Assembly (NCBI GenBank): GCA_035286125.1
Contig: JAYKIS010000070.1
Coordinates: forward strand, 1 to 17,279
Reading direction: 5' to 3'
Length of the DNA: 17,279 nt
Source: VGJW01 sp035286125
GTDB taxonomy: Bacteria > Cyanobacteriota > Sericytochromatia > S15B-MN24 > VGJW01
The notes beneath the pieces were generated by a model, which was given only the letters and a program-made list of their open reading frames with translations, ran no database searches and was not told where the DNA came from. The stretch's first letter is position 1. The number at the start of each line of letters is the position of its first letter. The translations under genes and the position numbers were made by a program. Positions 7,322-15,049 of the stretch are shown here, piece after piece.

Positions 7322-8035
7322 ATGGAGATCGACGTCAGCTACGTGTCCGCCCGTACGGCGCGGGCCCATATGCGGCAAGGCGTCCTCCACGTGAAGATGC
7401 CCCAGCATTGGCCCGCAAGTGAACAGGAACGTGTCATCGAGCGGTTCCTGCAATGGGCCCGCAAGCGGACGGACGCTTGGTCGGACCTGCCCGCGCCCGT
7501 CCAGCGTCCCCCCTTCAACGAGGCCAGCCTGACGAAGTTGGTCCGCAGCATCAACGAGCAGACCCTGCAGGTGCCGCTCCAGGGTGTCCGCCTGGGCAAG
7601 GCTCGACGGACACGCCTCGCCCAGGCCAATGTACGGACAGGCATCCTGACGTTCTCGCGCCACGCTCTGGACGGCCTGTGCGACGAGGCCATGACTTACC
7701 TTGTCGTCCACGAGTTGGCGCACCTTCGGGTGGCGGACCATTCGGCAGCTTTCTGGGATCTGGTAGCGCGCCACGTACCCGACTGGCGCCATTGGAGGCG
7801 CGTGGCCCAGGGTCACTTCGAGCGGGCCATGGCGGGCGAGGATACAAGCCGGCCGCTGTCGGCGCCCCCTTTCCGGCCGGAAGAAGAGCGGGTGGTTCCT
7901 TTTCCTCCGCCAGCACCCCTTACACTCGAAGACATTCGTCCCAGCGGTCCGGCGGCCTGGGTGCCCCCGATGCCCCTGGCCAGGGGTGGCCATCGCCAGC
8001 TGGCGCTGTTTCCCGTTCCGGACCAGCAGGACTGA
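7322..8035 (+). CDS. YgjP/SprT-like (M48-type) zinc metallopeptidase
   Basis: The 237-residue protein belongs to the YgjP-like metallopeptidase group (DUF45). The zinc site is visible as HELAHLRVADHSAAFWDLV: HExxH supplies two histidines and the general base Glu, and the conserved H-x3-FW turn supplies the third ligand region. It is followed by PDWRHWRR, as in the family. Upstream, VRLGKARRTRLAQANVRTGIL resembles the usual strand region before the site. After about residue 175 comes a Pro-rich tail of some 60 residues (PPPAPLTLEDIRP) that I do not match to a domain. The ATG has GGAG 11 nt upstream; longer in-frame starts are unsupported and would run into the trxA terminator. The protein has no signal peptide and is probably cytoplasmic. 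Substrate is unknown. It converges on clpX. Confidence 0.85.
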   Translation: MEIDVSYVSARTARAHMRQGVLHVKMPQHWPASEQERVIERFLQWARKRTDAWSDLPAPVQRPPFNEASLTKLVRSINEQTLQVPLQGVRLGKARRTRLAQANVRTGILTFSRHALDGLCDEAMTYLVVHELAHLRVADHSAAFWDLVARHVPDWRHWRRVAQGHFERAMAGEDTSRPLSAPPFRPEEERVVPFPPPAPLTLEDIRPSGPAAWVPPMPLARGGHRQLALFPVPDQQD

Positions 8036-8052
8036 GGACCCGCCTCATGGCA

Positions 8053-8098
8053 AACGGGGCGTGTACCCGTTTATCACAGGCACACGCCACGTCCCGTT
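8053..8098. terminator. Candidate terminator in the metallopeptidase-clpX convergent gap
   Basis: In the 74-nt gap between two convergent genes, AACGGG at 8053-8058 can pair either with CCCGTT at 8066-8071 (7-nt loop, then TATC) or with CCCGTT at 8093-8098. In the second form GCGTGT also pairs with ACACGC inside. Either form could end transcription of one strand or both. No long T-run is present. Confidence 0.45.
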
Positions 8099-8109
8099 GA
8101 TGCCGACCG

Positions 8110-9399
<1,290 letters not shown>

Positions 9400-9429
9400 G
9401 TAGCCTCCTGATTTCGTCCGGGAATCCGA

Positions 9430-9446
9430 CCGGCGCTAGGCGCCGG
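9430..9446 (-). other. Hairpin spanning the clpP stop codon
   Basis: CCGGCGC and GCGCCGG form a perfect 7-bp stem with a 3-nt loop, and the clpP stop codon lies at the loop edge. It sits 30 nt before clpX. It could be an intercistronic stability or attenuation element; with no U-tract it should not fully terminate transcription. Confidence 0.4.
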
Positions 9447-10077
9447 CCTTGTCCGCCTTGTCGCCGCGACGCGGCTCGAGCACCTCGTCGATGAGGCCCC
9501 ACTCCTTGGCCTCGTGACCGGACATGAAGAAGTCGCGGTCGGTGTCCTTCTCGACACGCTCGATGGGCTGGCCGGAGTGGAAGGCCATCAACTCGTTGAG
9601 CTTGCCCTTGAGGCGCAGGATTTCCTTGGCCTGGATCTCGATGTCCGTCGCCTGACCCTGGGCACCGCCGAGGGGTTGGTGAATCATGATCCGGGCATTG
9701 GGGAGCGAGATACGCTTGCCCTTGGCACCGGAGTTGAGCAGGAACGCACCCATCGATGCCGCCTGGCCGATACAGATCGTGCTGACCTCGGGCTTGATGT
9801 ACTGCATCGTGTCGTAGATGGCCAGACCAGCCGTCACGACGCCACCGGGGCTGTTGATGTAGAGGTAGATGTCCTTGGCGGGATCCTCGGCCTCGAGGAA
9901 CAGCAACTGCGCGATGATCAAGCTGGCGACCATGTCGTCGATGGGCGTGCCGAGGAAGATGATGCGCTCCTTCAAGAGGCGGCTGTAGATGTCGAATGCT
10001 CGCTCACCGCGGCTCGTCTGCTCGACGACCATCGGGACGAGACCGGCCACGGCGGGCTGCATGTGGGGCAGGAACAT
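9436..10077 (-). CDS. clpP: ATP-dependent Clp protease proteolytic subunit ClpP
   Basis: ClpP is the serine peptidase that forms the double heptameric degradation chamber served by ClpX. The 213-residue protein carries the full catalytic triad: Ser108 in GQAASMGAFLL, His133 in MIHQPLGG and Asp182 in KDTDRDFFM. The 25 and 49 residue spacings match those of E. coli ClpP. The INSPGG oxyanion-region motif is at 75-80. An N-terminal stretch before MVVEQTSRGER may be processed, as is common. The ATG has GAGG 8 nt upstream. It lies 33 nt after tig and 36 nt before clpX, and its stop lies in a GC hairpin. Confidence 0.98.
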   Translation of the reverse strand: MFLPHMQPAVAGLVPMVVEQTSRGERAFDIYSRLLKERIIFLGTPIDDMVASLIIAQLLFLEAEDPAKDIYLYINSPGGVVTAGLAIYDTMQYIKPEVSTICIGQAASMGAFLLNSGAKGKRISLPNARIMIHQPLGGAQGQATDIEIQAKEILRLKGKLNELMAFHSGQPIERVEKDTDRDFFMSGHEAKEWGLIDEVLEPRRGDKADKAGA

Positions 10078-10110
10078 CGGTGATACCTCGTGGTGGGGGA
10101 ACGAAGCGGG

Positions 10111-11502
10111 CTACTCGGCAGTCTCGGACGTGGCGACCTCGGCCTTGGGGGCCTTGGCCTTGGCAGCCTTGGGATTGGCGGTCTTCGCTGGCGCTTCCGC
10201 GGCGGGCAATCCGGCCTCGGGAGCCTCCACAAGCTTTGCCCGCTCGAAGAGCCACTCGATGATCTTGTTGGAGAGCACCTCGTCAACAAGGGCCGAGTAA
10301 CGACCGTTCTTGACCAGGTCCTGCTGGAACTGCTCTGGAGCCTTCCCGAGCATCTGGGCGTACTCGATGACGGCCGCGGCCACTTCCTGCTGCGTGACCT
10401 CGAGGCCCTCCTTGCGGGCGATGGCCCCCAGCGTCAGGCTCGTCCGGATGCGCTGCACGGCCTCGTCGCGGAAGCGGTTCTCCCACTCGGACCGGGTCTC
10501 CTCGTTGAAGAGTTGCCCGATGTCGGCCCCTTGACGCTGCAGGTTGGTGAAGTGCTGCTCCAGCAGGAAGTAGATCTCGCGACGCACCATCGTGTCCGAA
10601 AGCTCCATCTGGCTCTGGACCACAATGGCCTCGAGCATGGCCTTGCGCTGAGCGACCTCATGGGCCTCGGTTGCTTCGCGGTCCAGGTCCGTGCGGATTC
10701 GGTCCAGCAATTGATCGACCGACTCCATGCCATGCGCCTTCGCGAACTCCTCGTCCACCTCGGGCAGATGGCGCTCCTTGACCTCGTGGACCGTCAGATC
10801 GAAGGTCGCGGCCTTGCCGGCGAGGTCGGCGTTGCCGTAGTCGGCAGGGAACGTGACATCGGCCACCTTGGTATCACCGGCCTTGAGGCCGACCAACGCC
10901 TCGACGAACCCGGGAATGAAACGACCGTCGGCAATCTCGATGGCCATCTTCGAAGCTTCGCCACCCTTGAAGGGCACGCCATCCAGCTTGCCGAGGAAGT
11001 CCGCGACGACCACGTCGCCCTTGCGGGCCTCACGATCGACCTGATGCAGGTGGGCCTTGCGGTTGCGCAGGTTGTCCACGACCTGATCGACCTGCTCCGG
11101 CGTCACGGCATCCTTGGCGACAGCGACCTCGACCTCGAGGTAGCTGCCCACCGTGACCTCGGGCCGCACCTCGACGGTGTAGTGCAGCTCGGCAGGCTGG
11201 CCCTTGCCGAAGACCTTGACCTCGACGCGCGGCTGGTCGACCGGCTCGATGGCCGCCTCGGCGACAGCCTGCGTGTAGGCCTCGGGCACCAGATGCTCGA
11301 GGGCCTCCTGCGCCAGGGCCTGGGTCCCGACATGCTTCTCGACGAGGGGCAGGGGCGCCTTGCCCCGCCGGAAGCCCGGGATGTTCACGCGCGACCGGAG
11401 GTGGCGGTAGGCGTGGTCCCACGCCTTCTGGACCTGAGCGGCGTCGACCTCGACATGGAGGTGGACATGGTTCTGCTCGTGCTTCTCGAGGGTGACCTTC
11501 AC
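10111..11502 (-). CDS. tig: Trigger factor, ribosome-associated chaperone
   Basis: Trigger factor binds ribosomal protein L23 at the exit tunnel and shields nascent chains. The 463-residue protein shows all three parts: an N-terminal ribosome-binding domain with the signature GFRRGKAP at 43-50; an FKBP-type PPIase domain at about 150-240 (GDVVVADFLGKLDG, IPGFVEALVGLKAGDTK, FPADYGNADLAG); and the helical C-terminal chaperone arms. It ends in a Lys/Ala/Pro-rich tail (AKAKAPKAEVATSETAE) somewhat longer than in common model proteins. The GTG start is set by GGGAG 8 nt upstream; an upstream in-frame ATG would overlap the promoter. It heads the tig-clpP-clpX group and has its own -10 box, so it can be expressed separately from the genes before it. 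Confidence 0.97.
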   Translation of the reverse strand: MKVTLEKHEQNHVHLHVEVDAAQVQKAWDHAYRHLRSRVNIPGFRRGKAPLPLVEKHVGTQALAQEALEHLVPEAYTQAVAEAAIEPVDQPRVEVKVFGKGQPAELHYTVEVRPEVTVGSYLEVEVAVAKDAVTPEQVDQVVDNLRNRKAHLHQVDREARKGDVVVADFLGKLDGVPFKGGEASKMAIEIADGRFIPGFVEALVGLKAGDTKVADVTFPADYGNADLAGKAATFDLTVHEVKERHLPEVDEEFAKAHGMESVDQLLDRIRTDLDREATEAHEVAQRKAMLEAIVVQSQMELSDTMVRREIYFLLEQHFTNLQRQGADIGQLFNEETRSEWENRFRDEAVQRIRTSLTLGAIARKEGLEVTQQEVAAAVIEYAQMLGKAPEQFQQDLVKNGRYSALVDEVLSNKIIEWLFERAKLVEAPEAGLPAAEAPAKTANPKAAKAKAPKAEVATSETAE

Positions 11503-11510
11503 GGCGTCTG

Positions 11511-11515
11511 CTCCC
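11511..11515 (-). promoter_or_regulatory. Shine-Dalgarno GGGAG fixing the GTG start of tig
   Basis: GGGAG on the minus strand lies 8 nt before the GTG at 11502. This supports a protein beginning MKVTLEKHEQ rather than the longer frame opening at 11553, upstream of the proposed -10 box. Confidence 0.75.
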
Positions 11516-11536
11516 AAAAAACTGGATGACCCGCCC

Positions 11537-11542
11537 ATTGTA
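11537..11542 (-). promoter_or_regulatory. Probable -10 box of the tig-clpP-clpX operon
   Basis: TACAAT followed by GGG on the minus strand lies 34 nt before the tig GTG, leaving room for a short leader with a Shine-Dalgarno sequence. It is the closest match to the sigma-70 -10 consensus in the window. The expected -35 position falls on the GC palindrome at 11554-11567 rather than on a TTGACA-like hexamer. Confidence 0.6.
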
Positions 11543-11553
11543 GCAGAGCCCAA

Positions 11554-11567
11554 GGCGCCGCGGCGCC
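11554..11567. other. Perfect 14-bp GC palindrome upstream of tig
   Basis: GGCGCCGCGGCGCC is its own reverse complement. It lies between the stop of the C26 hydrolase gene (11574) and the tig -10 box, covering where a -35 element would be. It may be an operator, or the stem of a short terminator for the upstream genes, or simply GC-rich chance. Confidence 0.35.
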
Positions 11568-11573
11568 GTGTCG

Positions 11574-12344
11574 TCAGGGACGGCAGGCCGACACAAGCGC
11601 ACCGAACAGCGCTGCCGACACGGCGCGCGCCACCTCGCTGTCCGCATCGTCAGGGCGCTCGGGGTGCCACTGGACGCCGTACAGGAATGCGGACGAGACC
11701 GAACCCGCATCCTCGAAGGCTTCGACCAGACCGTCACGCGTCCACGCGACGGCACGCAGGCCCGGTGCCAGCCGGCGCGCGTCCGTCGTGCCCTGGTGGT
11801 GCCACGAATTCACGGCGAGTTCACGTCCCGCAGTCCACGCCGCGAGCTGCGAGCCCGGCGCGACCTCGAGCGCGTGGATGGCGCCCTCGCGATGCTCGAT
11901 GACGCCCGGCAACTGGCTGGGAAGATCCTGGATCAGGCCGCCCCCGCAAACCACATTGAGGAGCTGGAAGCCCCGGCAAACCCCGAGCACGGGCCGCCCT
12001 TCCCGCAGGATGGCTCGCGCCAGCGGCAGCTCCAGATCGTCCCGGGCCCCATCCACCTTGACGGTATCCGTGGCCACGTCCTCGCCGTAGTGTCGCGGCG
12101 CAACATCCGGACCGCCCGCAAGCACCCAACCGTCACATGCATCTGCATCGGCACCTTCGAGGACCTCGGCATAGCCCGAGCGACGATGTGCCAGGGCCGC
12201 ACGCGCCAGCCCTCCCCACCCCGGTGGCATGACCGCGACAGGCCGGGCTCCGGCAGCCAGCAAGCTGGTGGCGTACCGCTCGAGCTTGGGCCACTGCTCC
12301 TCAGTGACGGCCGTCCCCCATGTGACTCCGATGCGCAGCGTCAC
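11574..12344 (-). CDS. Class-I glutamine amidotransferase-like hydrolase (peptidase C26, PuuD-like)
   Basis: The 256-residue protein is a stand-alone glutaminase-fold hydrolase. The nucleophile elbow is GVCRGFQLLN with Cys123. The catalytic His227 and Glu229 are in GVQWHPE. GGPDV at 77-81 and NSWHHQ at 179-184 are typical of the gamma-glutamyl-GABA hydrolase (PuuD) branch. In that branch the enzyme cleaves gamma-glutamyl amides, as in putrescine breakdown. No other polyamine gene is nearby, so the substrate is open. The GTG start abuts the surE stop with no bases between (TAG then GTG). With G-rich sequence 6-10 nt upstream, this suggests reinitiation by ribosomes finishing surE. Confidence 0.87.
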   Translation of the reverse strand: MTLRIGVTWGTAVTEEQWPKLERYATSLLAAGARPVAVMPPGWGGLARAALAHRRSGYAEVLEGADADACDGWVLAGGPDVAPRHYGEDVATDTVKVDGARDDLELPLARAILREGRPVLGVCRGFQLLNVVCGGGLIQDLPSQLPGVIEHREGAIHALEVAPGSQLAAWTAGRELAVNSWHHQGTTDARRLAPGLRAVAWTRDGLVEAFEDAGSVSSAFLYGVQWHPERPDDADSEVARAVSAALFGALVSACRP

Positions 12345-13163
12345 CTAGTGCCCCCGTGTGTCGGTCCGACCACCCTCCACGGGCACACCGACGGGACGGG
12401 GCACCGGCAGGTGCCAGTCCGCCATGTCGGGCAGACTGCCCGTATGCGTCAGGTCATAGTGAATGGGCGTCACCGAGATGCAGTTGTCGCGAATGGCCGT
12501 GACATCGGTGTCCGGGGCCTCGTGCAGGTCCTCGGCCTCGCCCGCGAGCCAGTAGTAGACCTTGCCGCGCGGATCGACCCGGCGCTCGAAGGCGTCGTTG
12601 TAGCGACGCTGCCCCAGGCGGGTGACGCGAACGCCGGCGATATCGCCGATCTCGACGGCAGGGACGTTGACATTCAGCAGCACGGCACGAGGCAGGGTCC
12701 TGCTCGCGAGTTCGCGCACGAGATCGAGGGCGAAGAGCGCCCCTTTCTCATAACCAAGGTCGCTGAAACTGGCTAGCGAGATGGCCACGCAAGGCCGGCC
12801 GAGCAGGATGGTACCCTCCACGGCAGCCGAGACCGTCCCCGAATAGATGACGTCGACGCCCAGGTTCGGACCACGGTTGATGCCGCTGACGACGAGGTCG
12901 GGCATGTGGTCGACCATCAGGGCGCCCAACGCCAGCTTGACGCAGTCGGCGGGAGTGCCGTTCACGCAGCGGCTGGACGCCGTCCCCTCGATGGGCACCT
13001 CCTCGAGGCGCAAGGGCTTGTGCAGCGTCAGGGCGTGGCCCGTGGCGCTGCGCTCGCGGTCGGGCGCGACCACGTGGACTTCGTGTTCCAAGGCCAACGT
13101 CGACGCCAGGATCTGGATGCCCGGGGCGTGGATGCCGTCGTCGTTCGAGACCAGGATGCGCAC
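12345..13163 (-). CDS. surE: 5'/3'-nucleotidase SurE
   Basis: SurE dephosphorylates nucleoside 5'- and 3'-monophosphates, and some members act on short polyphosphate. The 272-residue protein begins with the family's MRILVSNDDG, placing metal ligands at Asp8 and Asp9. It continues with APDRERSATG (Ser39) and SGINRGPNLG (Asn96), then DVIYSGTVSAAVEG and the LNVNVP strand. The C-terminus is the usual tail, slightly long and charged. The start is GTG with AGGA 7 nt upstream. It lies 27 nt after the deoxynucleoside kinase gene and directly abuts the C26 hydrolase, so these three are probably cotranscribed. Confidence 0.95.
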   Translation of the reverse strand: MRILVSNDDGIHAPGIQILASTLALEHEVHVVAPDRERSATGHALTLHKPLRLEEVPIEGTASSRCVNGTPADCVKLALGALMVDHMPDLVVSGINRGPNLGVDVIYSGTVSAAVEGTILLGRPCVAISLASFSDLGYEKGALFALDLVRELASRTLPRAVLLNVNVPAVEIGDIAGVRVTRLGQRRYNDAFERRVDPRGKVYYWLAGEAEDLHEAPDTDVTAIRDNCISVTPIHYDLTHTGSLPDMADWHLPVPRPVGVPVEGGRTDTRGH

Positions 13164-13190
13164 GGTGGCATCCTACCACGCCATCGGAAC

Positions 13191-13850
13191 TCAACGCTGC
13201 GCGAACAGGGAGGCCTGAAGACGATCCGGGTCCACCTTCATCGCGTCGATCATGTCGAGGATGAAGCTGAAGTCCATCCACGACGACACGAAGTCGAGGT
13301 CATCCCCGGGCAGGACGAGCTTGGGAGCGCCGTCGAAACCCTCGACCCATTCATCGTAGAGGTCATTGAGCTGGGCAATGTAATCGCGGGGGATCTCCTG
13401 CTCGTAGCTGCGGCCACGCTTGGCGATCCGTCGCATCAAGGTCGGCACCGAGCACTTCAGATAGAGCAACAGGTCGGGTGGCTGAAAGAAGTTGGCCATC
13501 GTCCTGTAGAGGTCCTGGTAGTTGTCATAGTCACGATCGCTCATCATTCCCTGGTCGTGCAGGTTGCGGGCGAAGATCACGGAATCCTCGTAGATGCTGC
13601 GATCCTGCACCACCGAACGGTCCCCCTCGGTGATGCGCCGATGATTCTCGAAGCGCCGGGAAAGAAAATAGACCTGCGTGTGAAAGCTCCAGGTCTTCAT
13701 GTCCCGGTAGAAGTCATCGAGATAAGGATTGTCGTCGACGACCTCGAAACACGCTTCGTAGCCGAGGCGATCGGCCAGCCATCGCGTCAGGCTGCTCTTG
13801 CCGGAACCGATGTTCCCGGCAATGGCGATGAAGGTCTTGCGTCCGGCCAT
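13191..13850 (-). CDS. Deoxynucleoside (dAdo/dGuo-type) kinase
   Basis: The 219-residue protein matches the bacterial deoxyadenosine/deoxyguanosine kinase family, which transfers phosphate to salvaged deoxynucleosides. Visible motifs are the P-loop GNIGSGKSS at 12-20, the substrate-site NPYLDDFYRD, FLSRRF at 62-67, the catalytic QDRSIYED (DRS at 83-85), and the arginine-rich lid RIAKRGRSYE at 141-150. The preferred ATG at 13850 puts the P-loop at the usual distance from the N-terminus. Upstream ATG (13859) and TTG (13883) codons are in frame, but 13850 lies exactly 7 nt after a -10-like TACGAT and has no good Shine-Dalgarno sequence, suggesting a leaderless start. The lipid-kinase-like gene ends 26 nt upstream. 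The exact nucleoside preference cannot be read from sequence. Confidence 0.92.
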   Translation of the reverse strand: MAGRKTFIAIAGNIGSGKSSLTRWLADRLGYEACFEVVDDNPYLDDFYRDMKTWSFHTQVYFLSRRFENHRRITEGDRSVVQDRSIYEDSVIFARNLHDQGMMSDRDYDNYQDLYRTMANFFQPPDLLLYLKCSVPTLMRRIAKRGRSYEQEIPRDYIAQLNDLYDEWVEGFDGAPKLVLPGDDLDFVSSWMDFSFILDMIDAMKVDPDRLQASLFAQR

Positions 13851-13857
13851 GCGTCCC

Positions 13858-13863
13858 ATCGTA
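13858..13863 (-). promoter_or_regulatory. Candidate leaderless -10 box of the deoxynucleoside kinase gene
   Basis: TACGAT on the minus strand is followed by GGGACGC and then ATG, a spacing of exactly 7 nt, which would put the transcript start at or next to the A of the start codon. It lies in the 26-nt gap after the preceding gene. Confidence 0.45.
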
Positions 13864-13876
13864 GCATCCGGGCCCA

Positions 13877-14836
13877 TCAGCAACCCGGGGCGAAGACCCG
13901 CAGCCCCGAGGGCACCACCTCGAGTGTCACAGGCGTGGTCCCGACCAGGTCACCATCAACCTGGAACGGCACGGGCTTGCCCGAACGGATGGTCAGCCTC
14001 CTGCAGCGCAGGGTCTCGTAGGTCGGCAGGTTCCTGACCCGCCCAAGGGCGATGCCGAAGAAGTCTCGCCAGGCCTCGAGGAACGAACGGGACCGCAGGA
14101 TCGCGACGTCCAGGACACCGTCGGACACGCTGGCTTCGGGCGTCACCTTGAGAAAATCCACGCCATAGAACGCGGTATTGGCCACGATCATCATGTAGAC
14201 CAGCTTGCGCTGGCGCTTCCCGTCGACATCGAGCAGCAGCCGCGAGGGACGGTGATGCAGGCTGGTCCGCATCGCCGTCAGCGCGAAGGCCCCCCGCCCT
14301 AGACGCTCCTTGAGCAGCCCCAGGTCCTCACCCATCATGCTCACGGCATCGAATCCCACGCCCGTCATCGCGCAGAAGAAGCGGTCCGGCTCACCCGGGC
14401 GCATCAGGCGTCCCACGTCGATGCGCCGGGTCCCGCCCTCCAGGATCGCCGCAAGGGCCCGGTTGACGTCGGTGGTGATGCCAAGTTCCCGCGCGAGGAC
14501 ATTGGCCGTCCCCACAGGCAGAATCCCCAGCGGGACCTCGGTCCCGACCAGGACGGGAAGGACCTCGTTCAGACTGCCATCCCCCCCGGCGACGAGGATG
14601 GCCTCTGCCCCGTCCGCGAGGGCCTGGCGGGCAATGACCTCCCCATCCCCGGCCTGACGCGTGGGCACCACCGCCAGCTCCCAACCCCGGGCACGCAAGG
14701 GCGCGACGAAGCGCTCCCAATCCGACTTGCCGGTCAGCGGCCCTGCCTTGGGGTTGTGGATGAGGCATGCGCGACGGCCCGGTTCGGCACCGGACGGCCG
14801 GGTCGTCCAATATATTCGGGGCCCCATCGCTTCCAT
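13877..14836 (-). CDS. Diacylglycerol/lipid kinase-like protein (YegS/DgkB family)
   Basis: The 319-residue protein has the diacylglycerol-kinase catalytic fold shared by YegS, DgkB and related enzymes. The nucleotide-binding loop is LIHNPKAG (NPKAG at 28-32). The signature GGDGSLNE is at 84-91, followed by LGILPVGTANVLARELG at about 103-119. The second, beta-rich domain includes GVGFDAV, VANTAFYGVDFL, SDGVLDVAIL and the closing QVDGDLVG. The family phosphorylates diacylglycerol or related lipids using ATP at the membrane surface; the substrate here cannot be assigned. ATG 14836 was chosen because it lies 7 nt after TACACT; a second ATG at 14827 is an alternative. No Shine-Dalgarno sequence precedes either. 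It is first in the minus-strand series and divergent from the KGG gene. Confidence 0.92.
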   Translation of the reverse strand: MEAMGPRIYWTTRPSGAEPGRRACLIHNPKAGPLTGKSDWERFVAPLRARGWELAVVPTRQAGDGEVIARQALADGAEAILVAGGDGSLNEVLPVLVGTEVPLGILPVGTANVLARELGITTDVNRALAAILEGGTRRIDVGRLMRPGEPDRFFCAMTGVGFDAVSMMGEDLGLLKERLGRGAFALTAMRTSLHHRPSRLLLDVDGKRQRKLVYMMIVANTAFYGVDFLKVTPEASVSDGVLDVAILRSRSFLEAWRDFFGIALGRVRNLPTYETLRCRRLTIRSGKPVPFQVDGDLVGTTPVTLEVVPSGLRVFAPGC

Positions 14837-15049
14837 GGCGTCCAGTGTACCGCCCCGACATGCCCAGCCACCCCCGTCCATCGTGGACAGGGCCCGCCGG
14901 GCAATGCCCTGACAGGATGCGGTCGGCGGGACAGGAGGGCCAGGCAGGCCCGATGCGCCAGCACACGCAACCTTCCGGACCCTCGGGCCCGGTCCAGCAT
15001 GCCAAATCTCCCGAAGGCCTGGGCCGCGCCCGCGGAAAGGGGAACGGAG
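14837..15049. other. Divergent intergenic region between the lipid-kinase-like and KGG genes
   Basis: These 213 GC-rich bases contain the yegS-side -10 box at 14844-14849 and an inverted repeat (CCCGCCG at 14893-14899, CGGCGGG at 14924-14930). GACAGG occurs three times at 14886, 14911 and 14930. A GGACC/GGTCC pair lies further right. I see no convincing promoter for the KGG gene and no RNA gene. The KGG frame stays open through this region without a better start. Confidence 0.45.
14844..14849 (-). promoter_or_regulatory. Candidate leaderless -10 box of the lipid-kinase-like gene
   Basis: TACACT on the minus strand is followed by GGACGCC and then ATG, again exactly 7 nt. No ribosome-binding sequence lies before the ATG. 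The arrangement copies that of the deoxynucleoside kinase gene. Confidence 0.45.

Noticed and set aside
10090..11529. A 479-codon plus-strand frame opposite tig
   Set aside because: Trigger factor on the other strand has all its domains; the antisense product is low-complexity Leu/Asp/Gly sequence.
13171..13176. TAGGAT before surE as another -10 box
   Set aside because: It contains the AGGA that serves as the surE Shine-Dalgarno site, and surE follows the kinase gene by only 27 nt, so cotranscription is simpler.
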